Source of the DNA: Sinosporangium siamense
GTDB lineage: Bacteria > Actinomycetota > Actinomycetes > Streptosporangiales > Streptosporangiaceae
Reading direction: 5' to 3'
Assembly (NCBI RefSeq): GCF_016863435.1
Contig: NZ_BOOW01000055.1
Location: forward strand, 1 to 64,000
DNA length: 64,000 nt
The position numbers and the translations under genes are program-made. How positions within the stretch are numbered: the first letter of the stretch is position 1; each line of letters opens with the position of its first letter. The notes beneath the pieces were generated by a model, which was given only the letters and a program-made list of their open reading frames with translations, had not been told where the DNA came from and searched no databases. This document shows, piece after piece, positions 15,826 through 24,383 of this stretch.

Positions 15826-18800
15826 TCAGTGCTGGGCCATGTCGACGAAGCGGCTGTAGTGGCCCTGGAAGGCCACGGTCACGGTGGCGGTGGGGCCGTT
15901 ACGGTGCTTGGCCACGATGAGGTCGGCTTCACCGGCGCGGGGGGACTCACGCTCATATGCGTCTTCACGATGCAGAAGGATGACCATGTCCGCGTCCTGC
16001 TCGATGGAGTTGTGCGTGGCAATCCCGTTGGCGACGAAGTTGTGTGTGCCAAGCACCGTCGCGTCGTAAACGAGTTGTTCGCCCTCGCTTTCGATGGAGG
16101 CGACCTCGTCCCAGAAGACGTCGTTGGTGGCGAGCATTTCGAGCTGGGCGTCGTCAAGGATCGTGGCCACTCTGCCCAGACGCTCACGGCTGGGGGCCCG
16201 CTTCCACGTGGCGCTGCCGTTGTGCTGGACACCGAGCCGGGCGGAGAACTCCCTGTGGGTCATCCCGCTCTCGGCGAGCACGCCACGCACACGGTCCCAG
16301 ACCTCGCGGGGCACGGTGTCGATGTTGGTGTTGGTCTTCACCTCACGGAGTGCCGCGACACACCGGTCGGCCTGGGCCGCTCTTTCGCCGTGGACGCCGA
16401 TTTCGTCCAGGAAGCGCAGCTGGTGCTCGGAGCCGGAGATCAATAGTTGATAGCACGGCCGGTGAGTCCCCTTGCGGGTTTCCTTGACTCGGGCCGTCAC
16501 ATTGAACCGCAGGAGCAGGCGGGCAACGTCGTCGACAAGGCGCCGACTCGTAGAGGCATAGTAGATACGAGCCTGTGCGCGAGTCTCGTCCCACCAGACG
16601 CACCCGTCGGTGGCCCAGAGGTGCCTCAGGAAGAGCGCGATCTGGGACTTGGAGAGGGCGAAGACCTCCGGCGGGACGAACTTCTCATAGCTCCTTAGGC
16701 CAAACAACCCCATGGTGTCCATCCAGGCGGCGATGGGGTTGCGCTTGCCGTGGGTCAGGCGATGCGGGGAGGGCAGACGCAGGGTTGTGACCCTGGCCGC
16801 CGCGTAGTCATCCCTGATCGCGGTGATCCCGAAGTGTTTGGCCGCTTCGGTCACTGCCTCCAGGCATGCTTCGTCCTTGCTGGCATAGCGGATCGGCTGT
16901 CGCTTGACGACTGATCCGTCCCCGATCAGGTGGGCCAGAAGCACGACCTCGTCGTCCGGCATCTCGTGGAGGTGTCTCGGTGCGGACACGTGACGAGGGA
17001 CCGCGATCCTGCCGCTCACCTGGAGATCACCGAGTGGCCTCCATCCGTCGTAGGTCAAGAACGGATGGTTGGCCGTCGCCTTGATCTCCCGCCCCGACTT
17101 CAGCCGCAACCGGAAAACCTCTTTAGTGCCACTGGGGAACACATGGGTCATCGTCCGGGGAACCAGGCGAAGCCCGTCATCCAGCGACCACACCGGAATG
17201 TCGCGCTCTCCCGATTCCAGGAGCTCCGCGAAGGACACCTCCGCGCCGGTGTCGGCCCGCAACACCCTGGCGTCAGCCGTAAGGCAGCCGGACTCGCGAA
17301 GGTCGCTTACTTGGGGGCGTTTGTCGGTGCGTTGTTCGGGGCCTCGGTTGAGCTGGGAGATGGCGATGACGGGGACCTCTAGCTCCTTGGCGAGGAGTTT
17401 GAGGGCTCGGGAGAGCTCGGAGACCTCCTGCTGGCGGCTTTCGGTCTTCTTGGGGGAGCTCATGAGCTGGAGGTAGTCGACCACGACGAAGCGCAGGTCG
17501 TGACGCTGTTTGAGGCGGCGGCACTTGGCGCGGATCTCCATCATGGACATGTTGGGCGAGTCGTCGATGAAGAGGGGGGCTTCGGCCACCTCGCTCATGC
17601 GGCGGGCCAGGCGGGTCCAGTCGTCGTCGGTCAGGGAGCCGGATCTCATCGTGTGCAGGGCTACGCGTGCCTCGGCCGACAGCAGACGCATGGTGATCTC
17701 ATTGCGGGACATTTCCAGCGAGAAGATGACCGTGGCCATGCCGTGGCGGATCGCCGCCGAGCGGGCGAAGTCGAGGCCCAGGGTGCTGTTGTGGGTGGGA
17801 ATGCACGCCCGGCTCGCCAGATACATATGGTCGGGGTTGTCGACTTCTACGCAGCGCACGGGGACGGACGGGATGCGCCGTACATCCACGATGAACATCC
17901 CTGCGGCTTCGTCGCCACCCTGGAAGAGCTCCTCCGCGAACTCGATCACGTGGGAGGAGTCGGACTCGGCGTAGGACATCGGCTGGATCCCCAGGGACGT
18001 CACCAGTTCGCACACGTCCTCGGCCAGTCCGAGACTGCTCACGGCGATCCGGATGCGGCCCTGGGGGCTCACCTGACCGGCGGTGTCCAACAGCCCCGTC
18101 AGGAGAGCCCGGCGCTGCTTCTCGGAGGCGCGGAGATAGATCTGGGGGATCGCATCGCGGGCGTTCGAGGCGGATTCCTGCGTGGCGGTGGACCGGCCGA
18201 GGGCGAGCCCTACGCCCAGGGCATAGGGGGACAGCGGCAAGTCACATTCTTCCAGCTCGAACGGCGCAGCCGTCGCGACCGCGTGATTGGGCCTGCGGTC
18301 GGGGCCGGGGCGATGGAGGGTGGCCGCGATCTCCTCAGTGGTCACCACCCGCCCGGACGGAACCCCCGTAACAGTGGGAAACATGTGGGAGCGATTGACC
18401 TGGGCCAACACCGGCACGGTGCCGGCAGAGGCGGCCAAGTCGTAGCCCTGGCTCGCACAGGCGCCGGCTGCCCCCGCTCGCGAAGGTGCCAACCGGAGCG
18501 TCTCCAGCCGTGACCCGCCATGCCCGCTCGTGCCTGTGTGCCAACGCGTCCCCCCCTGTGGACAACGGGCGGCGGGAACCGGCGCGCCGCGCTCCTCCGG
18601 TGAAACCGTGCGCCACTGATGCCCCCCGTCCGCCACGATCACCGTGCCGTCGCTGAACTCGACCTCATAGCAAGGCCGCCCCCGCATGACCCCGGTGGCC
18701 GCGACCACCCGGGTGGGCCTGCCGTCCGCCCCGATGAGGTGGTCGCCCACGCGGACCTCACCCATGGTGGTCCACCCGGTGGGGGTCGGGAGGGGTGTGC

Positions 18801-19485
18801 CGAGGGCGAGGGCCTTGCCGATGGCGGGGCGGGCGGCGACGACGATCATCTGGCCGGGGTGGAGCCCGTTGGTGAGCTGGTCGAGGTCTTGGAAGCCGGT
18901 GGGGACGCCGACCATCTGGCCGTGGCGGCTGCCGATGGCCTCAAGCTCGTCCAGGGCGCCGGGCATGATCTCGGCGAGGGGGAGGTAGTCCTCGGAGGTG
19001 CGGCGTTCGGTGACGGCGTAGATCTCGGCCTGGGCGCGGTCGACGAGCTCGTCGACCTCTTCGGCCTGGCCGCCGTAGCCGAAGGAGACGATGCGTGTGC
19101 CGGCTTCGATGAGGCGGCGCAGGATGGCCTGCTCACGCACGATTTTGGCGTAGTAACCGGCGTTGGCGGCGGTGGGGACGATGGCGGTGAGGGTGTGGAT
19201 ATAGGCGCCGCCGCCCACTCGCCCGGCTTCGCCGCGTTTTTGCAGCTCGTCCATCACGGTGACGGCGTCGGCGGGTTCGCCGCGGCCGTACAGATCGGTG
19301 ATGACGTCGTAGATGATCTGGTGGGCGGGACGGTAGAAGTCGTCGCCGCGGATGACCTCGACGACGTCGGCGATGGCGTCTTTGGACAGCAGCATGCCGC
19401 CGAGCACCGACTGCTCCGCCTCGATGTTGTTGGGCGGAGTGCGCTCGAAACCGGATCCGATGCCTGGCGACTCCTCCATGCTCAC
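15826..19485 (-). CDS. dnaB: Replicative DNA helicase DnaB with two inteins
   Basis: The 1219-residue precursor contains a 451-residue DnaB host split into three exteins: residues 1-224, 567-733 and 1160-1219. The N-terminal primase-interaction domain (PPNNIEAEQSVLGGMLL) and RecA-like core are intact. The Walker A motif ARPAIGK|STLGLD is reconstituted only after removal of intein 1, and the C-terminal 'LRESG|SIEQDAD' motif only after removal of intein 2. Walker B is VVVDYLQLM. GTG at 19485 is chosen because a GAGGGGG site lies 6 nt upstream; ATG 19479 is the alternative. Helicase activity therefore depends on two splicing events. The long frame continuing upstream to 20607 is antisense to the MATE gene and not translated. 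Confidence 0.93.
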   Translation of the reverse strand: MSMEESPGIGSGFERTPPNNIEAEQSVLGGMLLSKDAIADVVEVIRGDDFYRPAHQIIYDVITDLYGRGEPADAVTVMDELQKRGEAGRVGGGAYIHTLTAIVPTAANAGYYAKIVREQAILRRLIEAGTRIVSFGYGGQAEEVDELVDRAQAEIYAVTERRTSEDYLPLAEIMPGALDELEAIGSRHGQMVGVPTGFQDLDQLTNGLHPGQMIVVAARPAIGKALALGTPLPTPTGWTTMGEVRVGDHLIGADGRPTRVVAATGVMRGRPCYEVEFSDGTVIVADGGHQWRTVSPEERGAPVPAARCPQGGTRWHTGTSGHGGSRLETLRLAPSRAGAAGACASQGYDLAASAGTVPVLAQVNRSHMFPTVTGVPSGRVVTTEEIAATLHRPGPDRRPNHAVATAAPFELEECDLPLSPYALGVGLALGRSTATQESASNARDAIPQIYLRASEKQRRALLTGLLDTAGQVSPQGRIRIAVSSLGLAEDVCELVTSLGIQPMSYAESDSSHVIEFAEELFQGGDEAAGMFIVDVRRIPSVPVRCVEVDNPDHMYLASRACIPTHNSTLGLDFARSAAIRHGMATVIFSLEMSRNEITMRLLSAEARVALHTMRSGSLTDDDWTRLARRMSEVAEAPLFIDDSPNMSMMEIRAKCRRLKQRHDLRFVVVDYLQLMSSPKKTESRQQEVSELSRALKLLAKELEVPVIAISQLNRGPEQRTDKRPQVSDLRESGCLTADARVLRADTGAEVSFAELLESGERDIPVWSLDDGLRLVPRTMTHVFPSGTKEVFRLRLKSGREIKATANHPFLTYDGWRPLGDLQVSGRIAVPRHVSAPRHLHEMPDDEVVLLAHLIGDGSVVKRQPIRYASKDEACLEAVTEAAKHFGITAIRDDYAAARVTTLRLPSPHRLTHGKRNPIAAWMDTMGLFGLRSYEKFVPPEVFALSKSQIALFLRHLWATDGCVWWDETRAQARIYYASTSRRLVDDVARLLLRFNVTARVKETRKGTHRPCYQLLISGSEHQLRFLDEIGVHGERAAQADRCVAALREVKTNTNIDTVPREVWDRVRGVLAESGMTHREFSARLGVQHNGSATWKRAPSRERLGRVATILDDAQLEMLATNDVFWDEVASIESEGEQLVYDATVLGTHNFVANGIATHNSIEQDADMVILLHREDAYERESPRAGEADLIVAKHRNGPTATVTVAFQGHYSRFVDMAQH
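16009..17286 (-). other. DnaB intein 2 (class 1, LRESG/SIEQ site) with LAGLIDADG endonuclease
   Basis: 426 residues inserted at the same site as the cyanobacterial Ssp DnaB intein. It begins Cys1 (CLTADARVLRADTG), has block B 'TANHPFLT' (T71, H74), block F 'LVYDATVLGTHNFVANG' and block G 'IATHN' followed by Ser+1, so it is a standard class 1 intein. Both LAGLIDADG motifs look intact: 'LLAHLIGDGS' at about 116-125 and 'LFLRHLWATDG' at about 218-228, each with its catalytic Asp. A helix-turn-helix-like stretch 'MTHREFSARLGVQHNGSATWKR' in part lies before block F. It could still be a mobile homing element. Confidence 0.9.
17788..18813 (-). other. DnaB intein 1 (class 3, P-loop insertion)
   Basis: 342 residues inserted inside the Walker A motif after ARPAIGK. 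It begins with Ala rather than Cys/Ser (ALALGTPLPTPTGW) and ends ACIPTHN before Ser+1. The class 3 'WCT' set is present: Trp67 in GGHQWRT (block B), Cys321 in PVRCVEVDN (block F) and Thr340 in IPTHN (block G). A LAGLIDADG-type endonuclease appears decayed: the first motif reads 'YALGVGLALGRST' with Arg where the catalytic Asp is expected, while the second reads 'LLTGLLDTAG'. Class 3 splicing uses the block F Cys to form the branched intermediate. Confidence 0.88.
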
Positions 19486-19587
19486 CGCGCACCCCCTCAA
19501 CGCCTTCGCAGGCGGTCGCACCACCCCCACTTGTAGTCGACCGGTGTGACAGTTTCCCCGGATCCCGCACGTGCGGCAACACGGCCT

Positions 19588-19714
19588 GTCGATAACCCTG
19601 TGGACAAGCTGTGGGTTTCTCGGCTCAGGGTGTGGGCGGCCTGGGGACAAGCCTGTGGATAACCTCTGTGCACACTGTGGGTCCTCCGCGCTAGCAGGGC
19701 GAACTTTATCCACC
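19588..19714 (-). promoter_or_regulatory. Cluster of DnaA boxes upstream of dnaB
   Basis: Within 127 bp there are two perfect boxes read on the minus strand, TTGTCCACA (19599-19607) and TTATCCACA (19654-19662). Three near-matches accompany them: TGTCGATAA (19588-19596), TGGGGACAA (19642-19650) and TTATCCACC (19706-19714, opposite orientation). The region separates dnaB from the divergent MATE gene and contains no gene. Confidence 0.7.
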
Positions 19715-19815
19715 GCCTGTGGAAAGAAGAAATTTGCCGCGACACGCCGAAGGCGATCGTCCGGCGGCAGGCCCCCCAACCATGACGATCTACCTGTAAG
19801 CAGTAAAATCGCAAA

Positions 19816-21120
19816 ATGCCCATGACGCGCGTCGATCGCGAGATCCTCCGGCTCGCGGTCCCCGCCTTCGGAGCGCTTGTCGCCGAACCCCTCTTTCTCC
19901 TCACCGACTACGCGATCGTGGGCCGGTTGGGCACCACCCCGCTGGGCGCGCTCGGTGTGGCGGGCATGGCGCTGACGACGCTGGTGGGCATGTGCGTGTT
20001 CCTGGCATACGGCACGACCGCGGCGGTGGCCCGCAAGATCGGCGCCGGCCATGTGAAGGACGCCGTGCGGCAGGGTGTCGACGGCCTGTGGCTGGCGGTC
20101 TTCCTGGGCGTGGCGATCATTGTGGTGGCCTGGCCGCTCGCCCCGGACATCATTGCCCTGTTCGGCGCATCCCCCGAACTCACCCACCATGCCGTGACCT
20201 ATTTCCGCATCAGCCTCATCGGCATTCCGCCGATGTTGCTGATCCTGGCGGGCACCGGCGTGCTCCGCGGCTTCCAGGACACCCTCACCCCGCTTTATGT
20301 GGCCATCGGGTCGTTCGCCCTGAACGCCGCGCTCAACGCCTGGTTCGTGCTCGGCCTGGACTGGGGGATCGCCGGGTCGGCCTGGGGCACCGTACTCGCG
20401 CAGACGCTCGGCGCCGCCGCCTACCTCGTCGTGGTGGTGCGGGTGGCGCGGCGCGAGCAGGCCTCCCTGCGGCCGGACCTGCGGGGTGTGCGGCAGGCAG
20501 GTACGGCGGGATTCGCCCTGGTGATACGGACGGCGAGCATGCGTGTCGTCGCGCTCGTCGCCACCGCGATCGCGACGCGCATGGGGGACGCGCATGTCGC
20601 GGCGCACTCGGTGGCCATGCAGATCTGGACATTGCTCGCCTTCATCCTGGACGCCATCGCCATCGCAGGACAGGCGATCACCGGGCGTTCCCTCGGCGCG
20701 GGGGACATCGCGGGCACCCGTACCGTGACCCGGCGAATGGTGTGGTGGGGCATCTGGTCCGGCGTCGTGCTCACGCTGCTGGTCATGCTGGCTCGGCCGT
20801 ACATCCCCGGTCTTTTCGCCGCGGACGCCCGCGTCACGGCCGAGCTGCTCGTGGTGTTGTGGCCGGTCGCGCTAATGCAACCGCTCGCCGGGGTGGTGTT
20901 CGTGCTCGACGGGGTGCTGATCGGCGCCGGCGATCAGCGTTATCTCGCCTGGTCGAGCCTGTGGGCGACGCTGGCCTTCCTGCCCGCCGCCGGGGCGGTG
21001 GTGCTGCTTTCCGGGGGGCTCATGGCGCTTTGGCTGGCTCTGGGGGTGTGGATGGCGGCCCGCCTGTTGACACTCGGCAGCCGCGCGTACGGCGGAGCCT
21101 GGCTCGTGGCCGGGGCCTGA
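19816..21120 (+). CDS. MATE-family efflux transporter (DinF-like)
   Basis: A 434-residue integral membrane protein with about twelve hydrophobic segments in the two-fold repeated MATE arrangement. It opens 'REILRLAVPAFGALVAEPLFLLTDYAIVG', and the second half has 'HSVAMQIWTLLAFILDAIAIAGQAITGRSLG'. It is likely a cation-coupled multidrug exporter. dnaB next to a divergent DinF-like MATE gene is the same arrangement as in Streptomyces, which supports orthology. The start at 19816 or ATG 19822 is not decided by a clear ribosome-binding site. Confidence 0.9.
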   Translation: MPMTRVDREILRLAVPAFGALVAEPLFLLTDYAIVGRLGTTPLGALGVAGMALTTLVGMCVFLAYGTTAAVARKIGAGHVKDAVRQGVDGLWLAVFLGVAIIVVAWPLAPDIIALFGASPELTHHAVTYFRISLIGIPPMLLILAGTGVLRGFQDTLTPLYVAIGSFALNAALNAWFVLGLDWGIAGSAWGTVLAQTLGAAAYLVVVVRVARREQASLRPDLRGVRQAGTAGFALVIRTASMRVVALVATAIATRMGDAHVAAHSVAMQIWTLLAFILDAIAIAGQAITGRSLGAGDIAGTRTVTRRMVWWGIWSGVVLTLLVMLARPYIPGLFAADARVTAELLVVLWPVALMQPLAGVVFVLDGVLIGAGDQRYLAWSSLWATLAFLPAAGAVVLLSGGLMALWLALGVWMAARLLTLGSRAYGGAWLVAGA

Positions 21121-21216
21121 TCGGACAGCTCCGGAGGGGGCCCTTGTCCTCCCGGGCAAGGTGTTGCACTGTTGGCGGGACCCGTCGTCGCCACCCGCCC
21201 AGCGATTGGTACCCCC

Positions 21217-22773
21217 GTGACCGATCCGCTCCACACAGGCTCGTCCTCCCTCACACGGCGCCTGCCGCAGAGCGGCCTCTCCGGCCCGCGCACGGGCGCA
21301 CGGCATCGCCTTCCTCAGGTGTACGGCACAGCCGACCTCGTGGTCCTCTGCCTTGGCGTGGTGATCGGCGCGGGCATCTTCACAATCGCGGGGCGCCAGG
21401 CCGCCACCTCGGCCGGCCCCGGCGTGGTGTTGTCCTTCATGATCGCGGGCATCGCGAGCCTGCTCGCCGCGATGTGCTGGGCGGAACTCTCGTCGACGAT
21501 GCCGTCCTCGGGCGGTGCGTATACGTTCGCCTACACCATCTTCGGCGAGGTATGGGCCTGGGTCATCGGGTGGGCGCTGCTGCTGGAGATGCAGCTCGCC
21601 GCCGCCGTCGTCGCCCGTGTGTGGTCGCTGCACGCGGCCCAGACCCTCGCCGACCTCGGCATCAACGTGCCGCCGCCGCTCGCGGGCATGATCGGGCAGC
21701 CCACGGGTTTCGACCTGTTCACCCTGATCATCCTGGTCCTCATGGTGGGTGTCGTGGCGGGTGGCACCCGGCTCGGCCTGCGCGCCCTGTGGGTGATGGT
21801 CATGGCGAAGATGCTGGCTATCGGCACGGTGATCGTCGTCGGCGCGATGAACTTCGAGGAAAGCCACCTCGCCGCCATCCCCGTCGATCCCCTCCCCGTC
21901 ACCACCGAGACCGGCATCGCGGAGAAATCTCTGTTCGCCCTGCTCATTGGGGACATGCACACGTTCGGGTGGTACGGCATAGCCGCCTCGGCCCCGGCCA
22001 TCGCCTTCGCCTATATGGGGTTCGACATCGTGACCACGGCGGGTGAGGAGACCGCCGACGCGCCGCGCACGATCCCCCGGGGCATGATCCGCGGCCTGGC
22101 GATCGCCACGATCGTGTACATCGCGGTCGCGGTGGTGATGGTGGGGATGGCGCGCTACGACCAGATCATCCCGGAAGCGCCGCTGCAGAGCGCGTTTCGA
22201 GCGGTCGGCGAGGATTACATGGTGCTGGTGGTGGACGTCGGCGCGGTGCTCGGCCTCACCACGGTCATCCTGGTGGTTCTCGTCGGCCAGACGCGCGTGT
22301 TGTTCGCCATGGCCCGCGACGGGCTGGTCCCGCGCCGCCTCGCGACGCTGAGCCGCCGCCGGCGCAGCCCCGCCCGCCTGACCTGGCTCATCGGAGTCGT
22401 CACCATCGTCGTGTCCCAGGTGGCGCCGGTGCTGGCGTTGGAGCAACTCGTGGTGATCGGGACGTTGTTTGCTTTTGTCCTGGTCGCAGTGGGAGTGATT
22501 GTCATGCGGCGATCGAGGCCGGATCTCCCGCGTGGGTTCCGTGTCCCGATGTCGCCGCTGACGCCGCTCCTGTCACTCGCCGCGTCCCTGTGGCTGCTGG
22601 TGAACCTCCAGTTGCTCACCTGGATCTATTTCGCACTGTGGATGGGAGTAGGGCTGGTCGTCTACTTGTTGTACGGCAGAAGCCACAGTGGACTCGCCCC
22701 CGCCCCGTCGCCGCGGACCTCGGGGCGGGGGCGCCATCGCCGACATGTCGGGCCTGTGCCGTACAAAGACTGA
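21217..22773 (+). CDS. APC-family amino acid permease
   Basis: A 518-residue polytopic protein with about twelve membrane segments. The first has the APC signature 'LVVLCLGVVIGAGIFTIAG', and 'FAYMGFDIVTTAGEETADAPRTIPRG' matches the cationic amino acid/polyamine permease subgroup (YfnA-like). GTG at 21217 gives a normal N-terminus; in-frame TTG 21172 is possible. The last about 30 residues (SGLAPAPSPRTSGRGRHRR) are encoded by a terminator hairpin and are basic and unstructured. It ends exactly where the convergent ABC ATPase gene ends. Confidence 0.85.
   Translation: MTDPLHTGSSSLTRRLPQSGLSGPRTGARHRLPQVYGTADLVVLCLGVVIGAGIFTIAGRQAATSAGPGVVLSFMIAGIASLLAAMCWAELSSTMPSSGGAYTFAYTIFGEVWAWVIGWALLLEMQLAAAVVARVWSLHAAQTLADLGINVPPPLAGMIGQPTGFDLFTLIILVLMVGVVAGGTRLGLRALWVMVMAKMLAIGTVIVVGAMNFEESHLAAIPVDPLPVTTETGIAEKSLFALLIGDMHTFGWYGIAASAPAIAFAYMGFDIVTTAGEETADAPRTIPRGMIRGLAIATIVYIAVAVVMVGMARYDQIIPEAPLQSAFRAVGEDYMVLVVDVGAVLGLTTVILVVLVGQTRVLFAMARDGLVPRRLATLSRRRRSPARLTWLIGVVTIVVSQVAPVLALEQLVVIGTLFAFVLVAVGVIVMRRSRPDLPRGFRVPMSPLTPLLSLAASLWLLVNLQLLTWIYFALWMGVGLVVYLLYGRSHSGLAPAPSPRTSGRGRHRRHVGPVPYKD
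22695..22733 (+). terminator. Bidirectional hairpin terminator inside the permease 3' end
   Basis: A perfect 13-bp inverted repeat (CGCCCCCGCCCCG and CGGGGCGGGGGCG) with a 13-nt loop lies within the last 80 bp of the permease frame. It also sits 40 bp beyond the stop of the convergent ATPase gene, so it should serve both. Confidence 0.65.
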
Positions 22774-23508
22774 TCAGAGCACGCTGCGCAGGAAGTCGCG
22801 GGTGCGCGGATCGCGGGGATCTGTGAAGATCTGCTCGGCGGTGCCGCGCTCACGCAGTACGCCGCCGTCGAGGAAGCAGACCGTGTCGGCGATCTCGCGC
22901 GCGAAGGACATCTCGTGCGTGGCGAGGATCATGGTCATCTCGCCCTCCTTGAGCTCCCTGACGATGCCGAGCACCTCCTTGACCAGGGCCGGGTCGAGGG
23001 CGGAGGTGACCTCGTCCAGAAGCATGAGCCTGGGCTGGGTGGCGAGGGCCCGGATGATGGCCACCCGCTGCTGCTGGCCGCCGGAGAGCCGGTCGGGGTA
23101 GGCGCCGGCCTTGTCGGCCAGGCCGAACCTCGCGAGCAGGTCGCGGGCGTGCTCCTCGGCCTGGGCCCGGCCGACCTTGTGCACCTTGCGGGGGGCGAGG
23201 GTGATGTTGTCGAGCACCGTCATGTGCGGGAACAGGTTGAACGCCTGGAAGACGATGCCGATGCGCCGGCGCACCTCGTCCTCGTCGACGTCGGGATCGG
23301 TGATCTCGCGGCCGTCGAGGAAGATGCTGCCGTCGTCGATCGTCTCCAGCATGTTGACGCAGCGGAGCAGGGTCGACTTGCCCGATCCTGAGGCGCCGAT
23401 CAGGCACACCACCTCGTGCGGGCGCACTTCCAGGTCGATGCCGCGCAGCACACTGTGGCGGTGGTAATGCTTCCAGACACCTTCGACGCGCAGCAGGGGA
23501 TCGGTCAT
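22774..23508 (-). CDS. Polar amino acid ABC transporter ATP-binding protein (GlnQ-like)
   Basis: A 244-residue ATPase with Walker A GASGSGKST at about 35-43, signature LSGGQQQR at about 140-147, Walker B 'PRLMLLDEVTSALDP' and the switch His in 'ILATHEM'. The 'RRIGIVFQAFNLFPHMTVLDNI' segment is typical of glutamine/polar amino acid importers. It is the last gene of a three-gene operon (binding protein, permease, ATPase) and overlaps the permease stop as ATGA. Confidence 0.92.
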   Translation of the reverse strand: MTDPLLRVEGVWKHYHRHSVLRGIDLEVRPHEVVCLIGASGSGKSTLLRCVNMLETIDDGSIFLDGREITDPDVDEDEVRRRIGIVFQAFNLFPHMTVLDNITLAPRKVHKVGRAQAEEHARDLLARFGLADKAGAYPDRLSGGQQQRVAIIRALATQPRLMLLDEVTSALDPALVKEVLGIVRELKEGEMTMILATHEMSFAREIADTVCFLDGGVLRERGTAEQIFTDPRDPRTRDFLRSVL

Positions 23509-24383
23509 TGGCCTCTCCTGCGCTGCGACCTGATCGCCAGGTAGTCGGTGAAGCGCGCCATCGGGATGGTGAGCAGGATGAAGAGCAGAGCCGCCACCAG
23601 ATAGGGCGTGTAGTTGAAAGTGCCGGAGGCGTGGATCTGGGCCTGTCTGAGGGCTTCCAGCGGGCCGATCGTGGCGACGAGGGCGGTGTCCTTCTGGAGA
23701 GAGACGAAGTCGTTCAGCAGCGGCGGCACGACTCTGCGCACCGCCTGCGGAAGCACCACATAACGCATGGACTGGCCGTGGGTGAGGCCCAGTGAACGGG
23801 CCGCGGACCGCTGGCTGGGGTGCACCGACTCGATGCCGGCCCGGAACACCTCGGCGACATATGCGCCGTAGGAGAGGGTCAGGGCGATGATGCCGAGTGT
23901 GGCGAGATCGGTGGGCACACCCTGGAGTTCCAGTGCCGGCAGGCCGAACCCGACGAGGTAGATGACCAGGATGGTCGGGACGCCGCGGAAGATGTCCACG
24001 TAAGCGATGGCCAACGCCCGGAGCGGGAAGAAAATCGGTGACTTCAGGCTCCGGACCATCGCGACGAGCAGCCCGACCAGGAGGATGAGCGGCTCAGCGA
24101 TCAGGAAGATCTTGATGTTGAGCAGGAACCCGTCGAGCACGTCGGGTAACGCCCGGACAAAAGCCTCCGGGTTGAAGAACGTCTCCTGCACCCGGGGCCA
24201 CCCCGGCGACGCGGTGACCCCCCAGAGGATGAGCACGAGGAAGACCACGGTGGACGCCGTGGCGAGCGAGCCCGAGCGGAGGGCGCGTTTCCGGCGTGTC
24301 GCCTCACGCCGGACCTGCTGCTCACTCTTGACCCAGGCCCCCGTTCTCTCGTTGTCCCTGGTAGCCGGGTCGAGATCCTTCAC
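23505..24383 (-). CDS. Amino acid ABC transporter permease (HisMQ/GlnP type)
   Basis: A 292-residue inner-membrane permease with the EAA loop 'VHPSQRSAARSLGLTHGQSMRYVVLPQAVRRVVPPLLN' in its usual place. Membrane helices precede it ('FLLNIKIFLIAEPLILLVGLLVAMVR', 'DIFRGVPTILVIYLVGFGLP'). The GTG at 24383 overlaps the binding-protein stop (GTGA), which decides the start; the open frame extends 12 codons further without support. It presumably homodimerises, since only one permease gene is present. Confidence 0.9.
   Translation of the reverse strand: MKDLDPATRDNERTGAWVKSEQQVRREATRRKRALRSGSLATASTVVFLVLILWGVTASPGWPRVQETFFNPEAFVRALPDVLDGFLLNIKIFLIAEPLILLVGLLVAMVRSLKSPIFFPLRALAIAYVDIFRGVPTILVIYLVGFGLPALELQGVPTDLATLGIIALTLSYGAYVAEVFRAGIESVHPSQRSAARSLGLTHGQSMRYVVLPQAVRRVVPPLLNDFVSLQKDTALVATIGPLEALRQAQIHASGTFNYTPYLVAALLFILLTIPMARFTDYLAIRSQRRRGQ

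Noticed and set aside
19588-19714. Chromosomal oriC
   Set aside because: dnaA, dnaN and an AT-rich unwinding region are absent, and gene order places oriC beyond the right edge. I report it only as a DnaA-box cluster.
19486-20607. Open reading frame continuing upstream of dnaB for about 370 codons
   Set aside because: It is antisense to the MATE gene and the DnaA-box spacer, is His/Arg/Gly-rich low-complexity, and a proper start with a ribosome-binding site exists at 19485.
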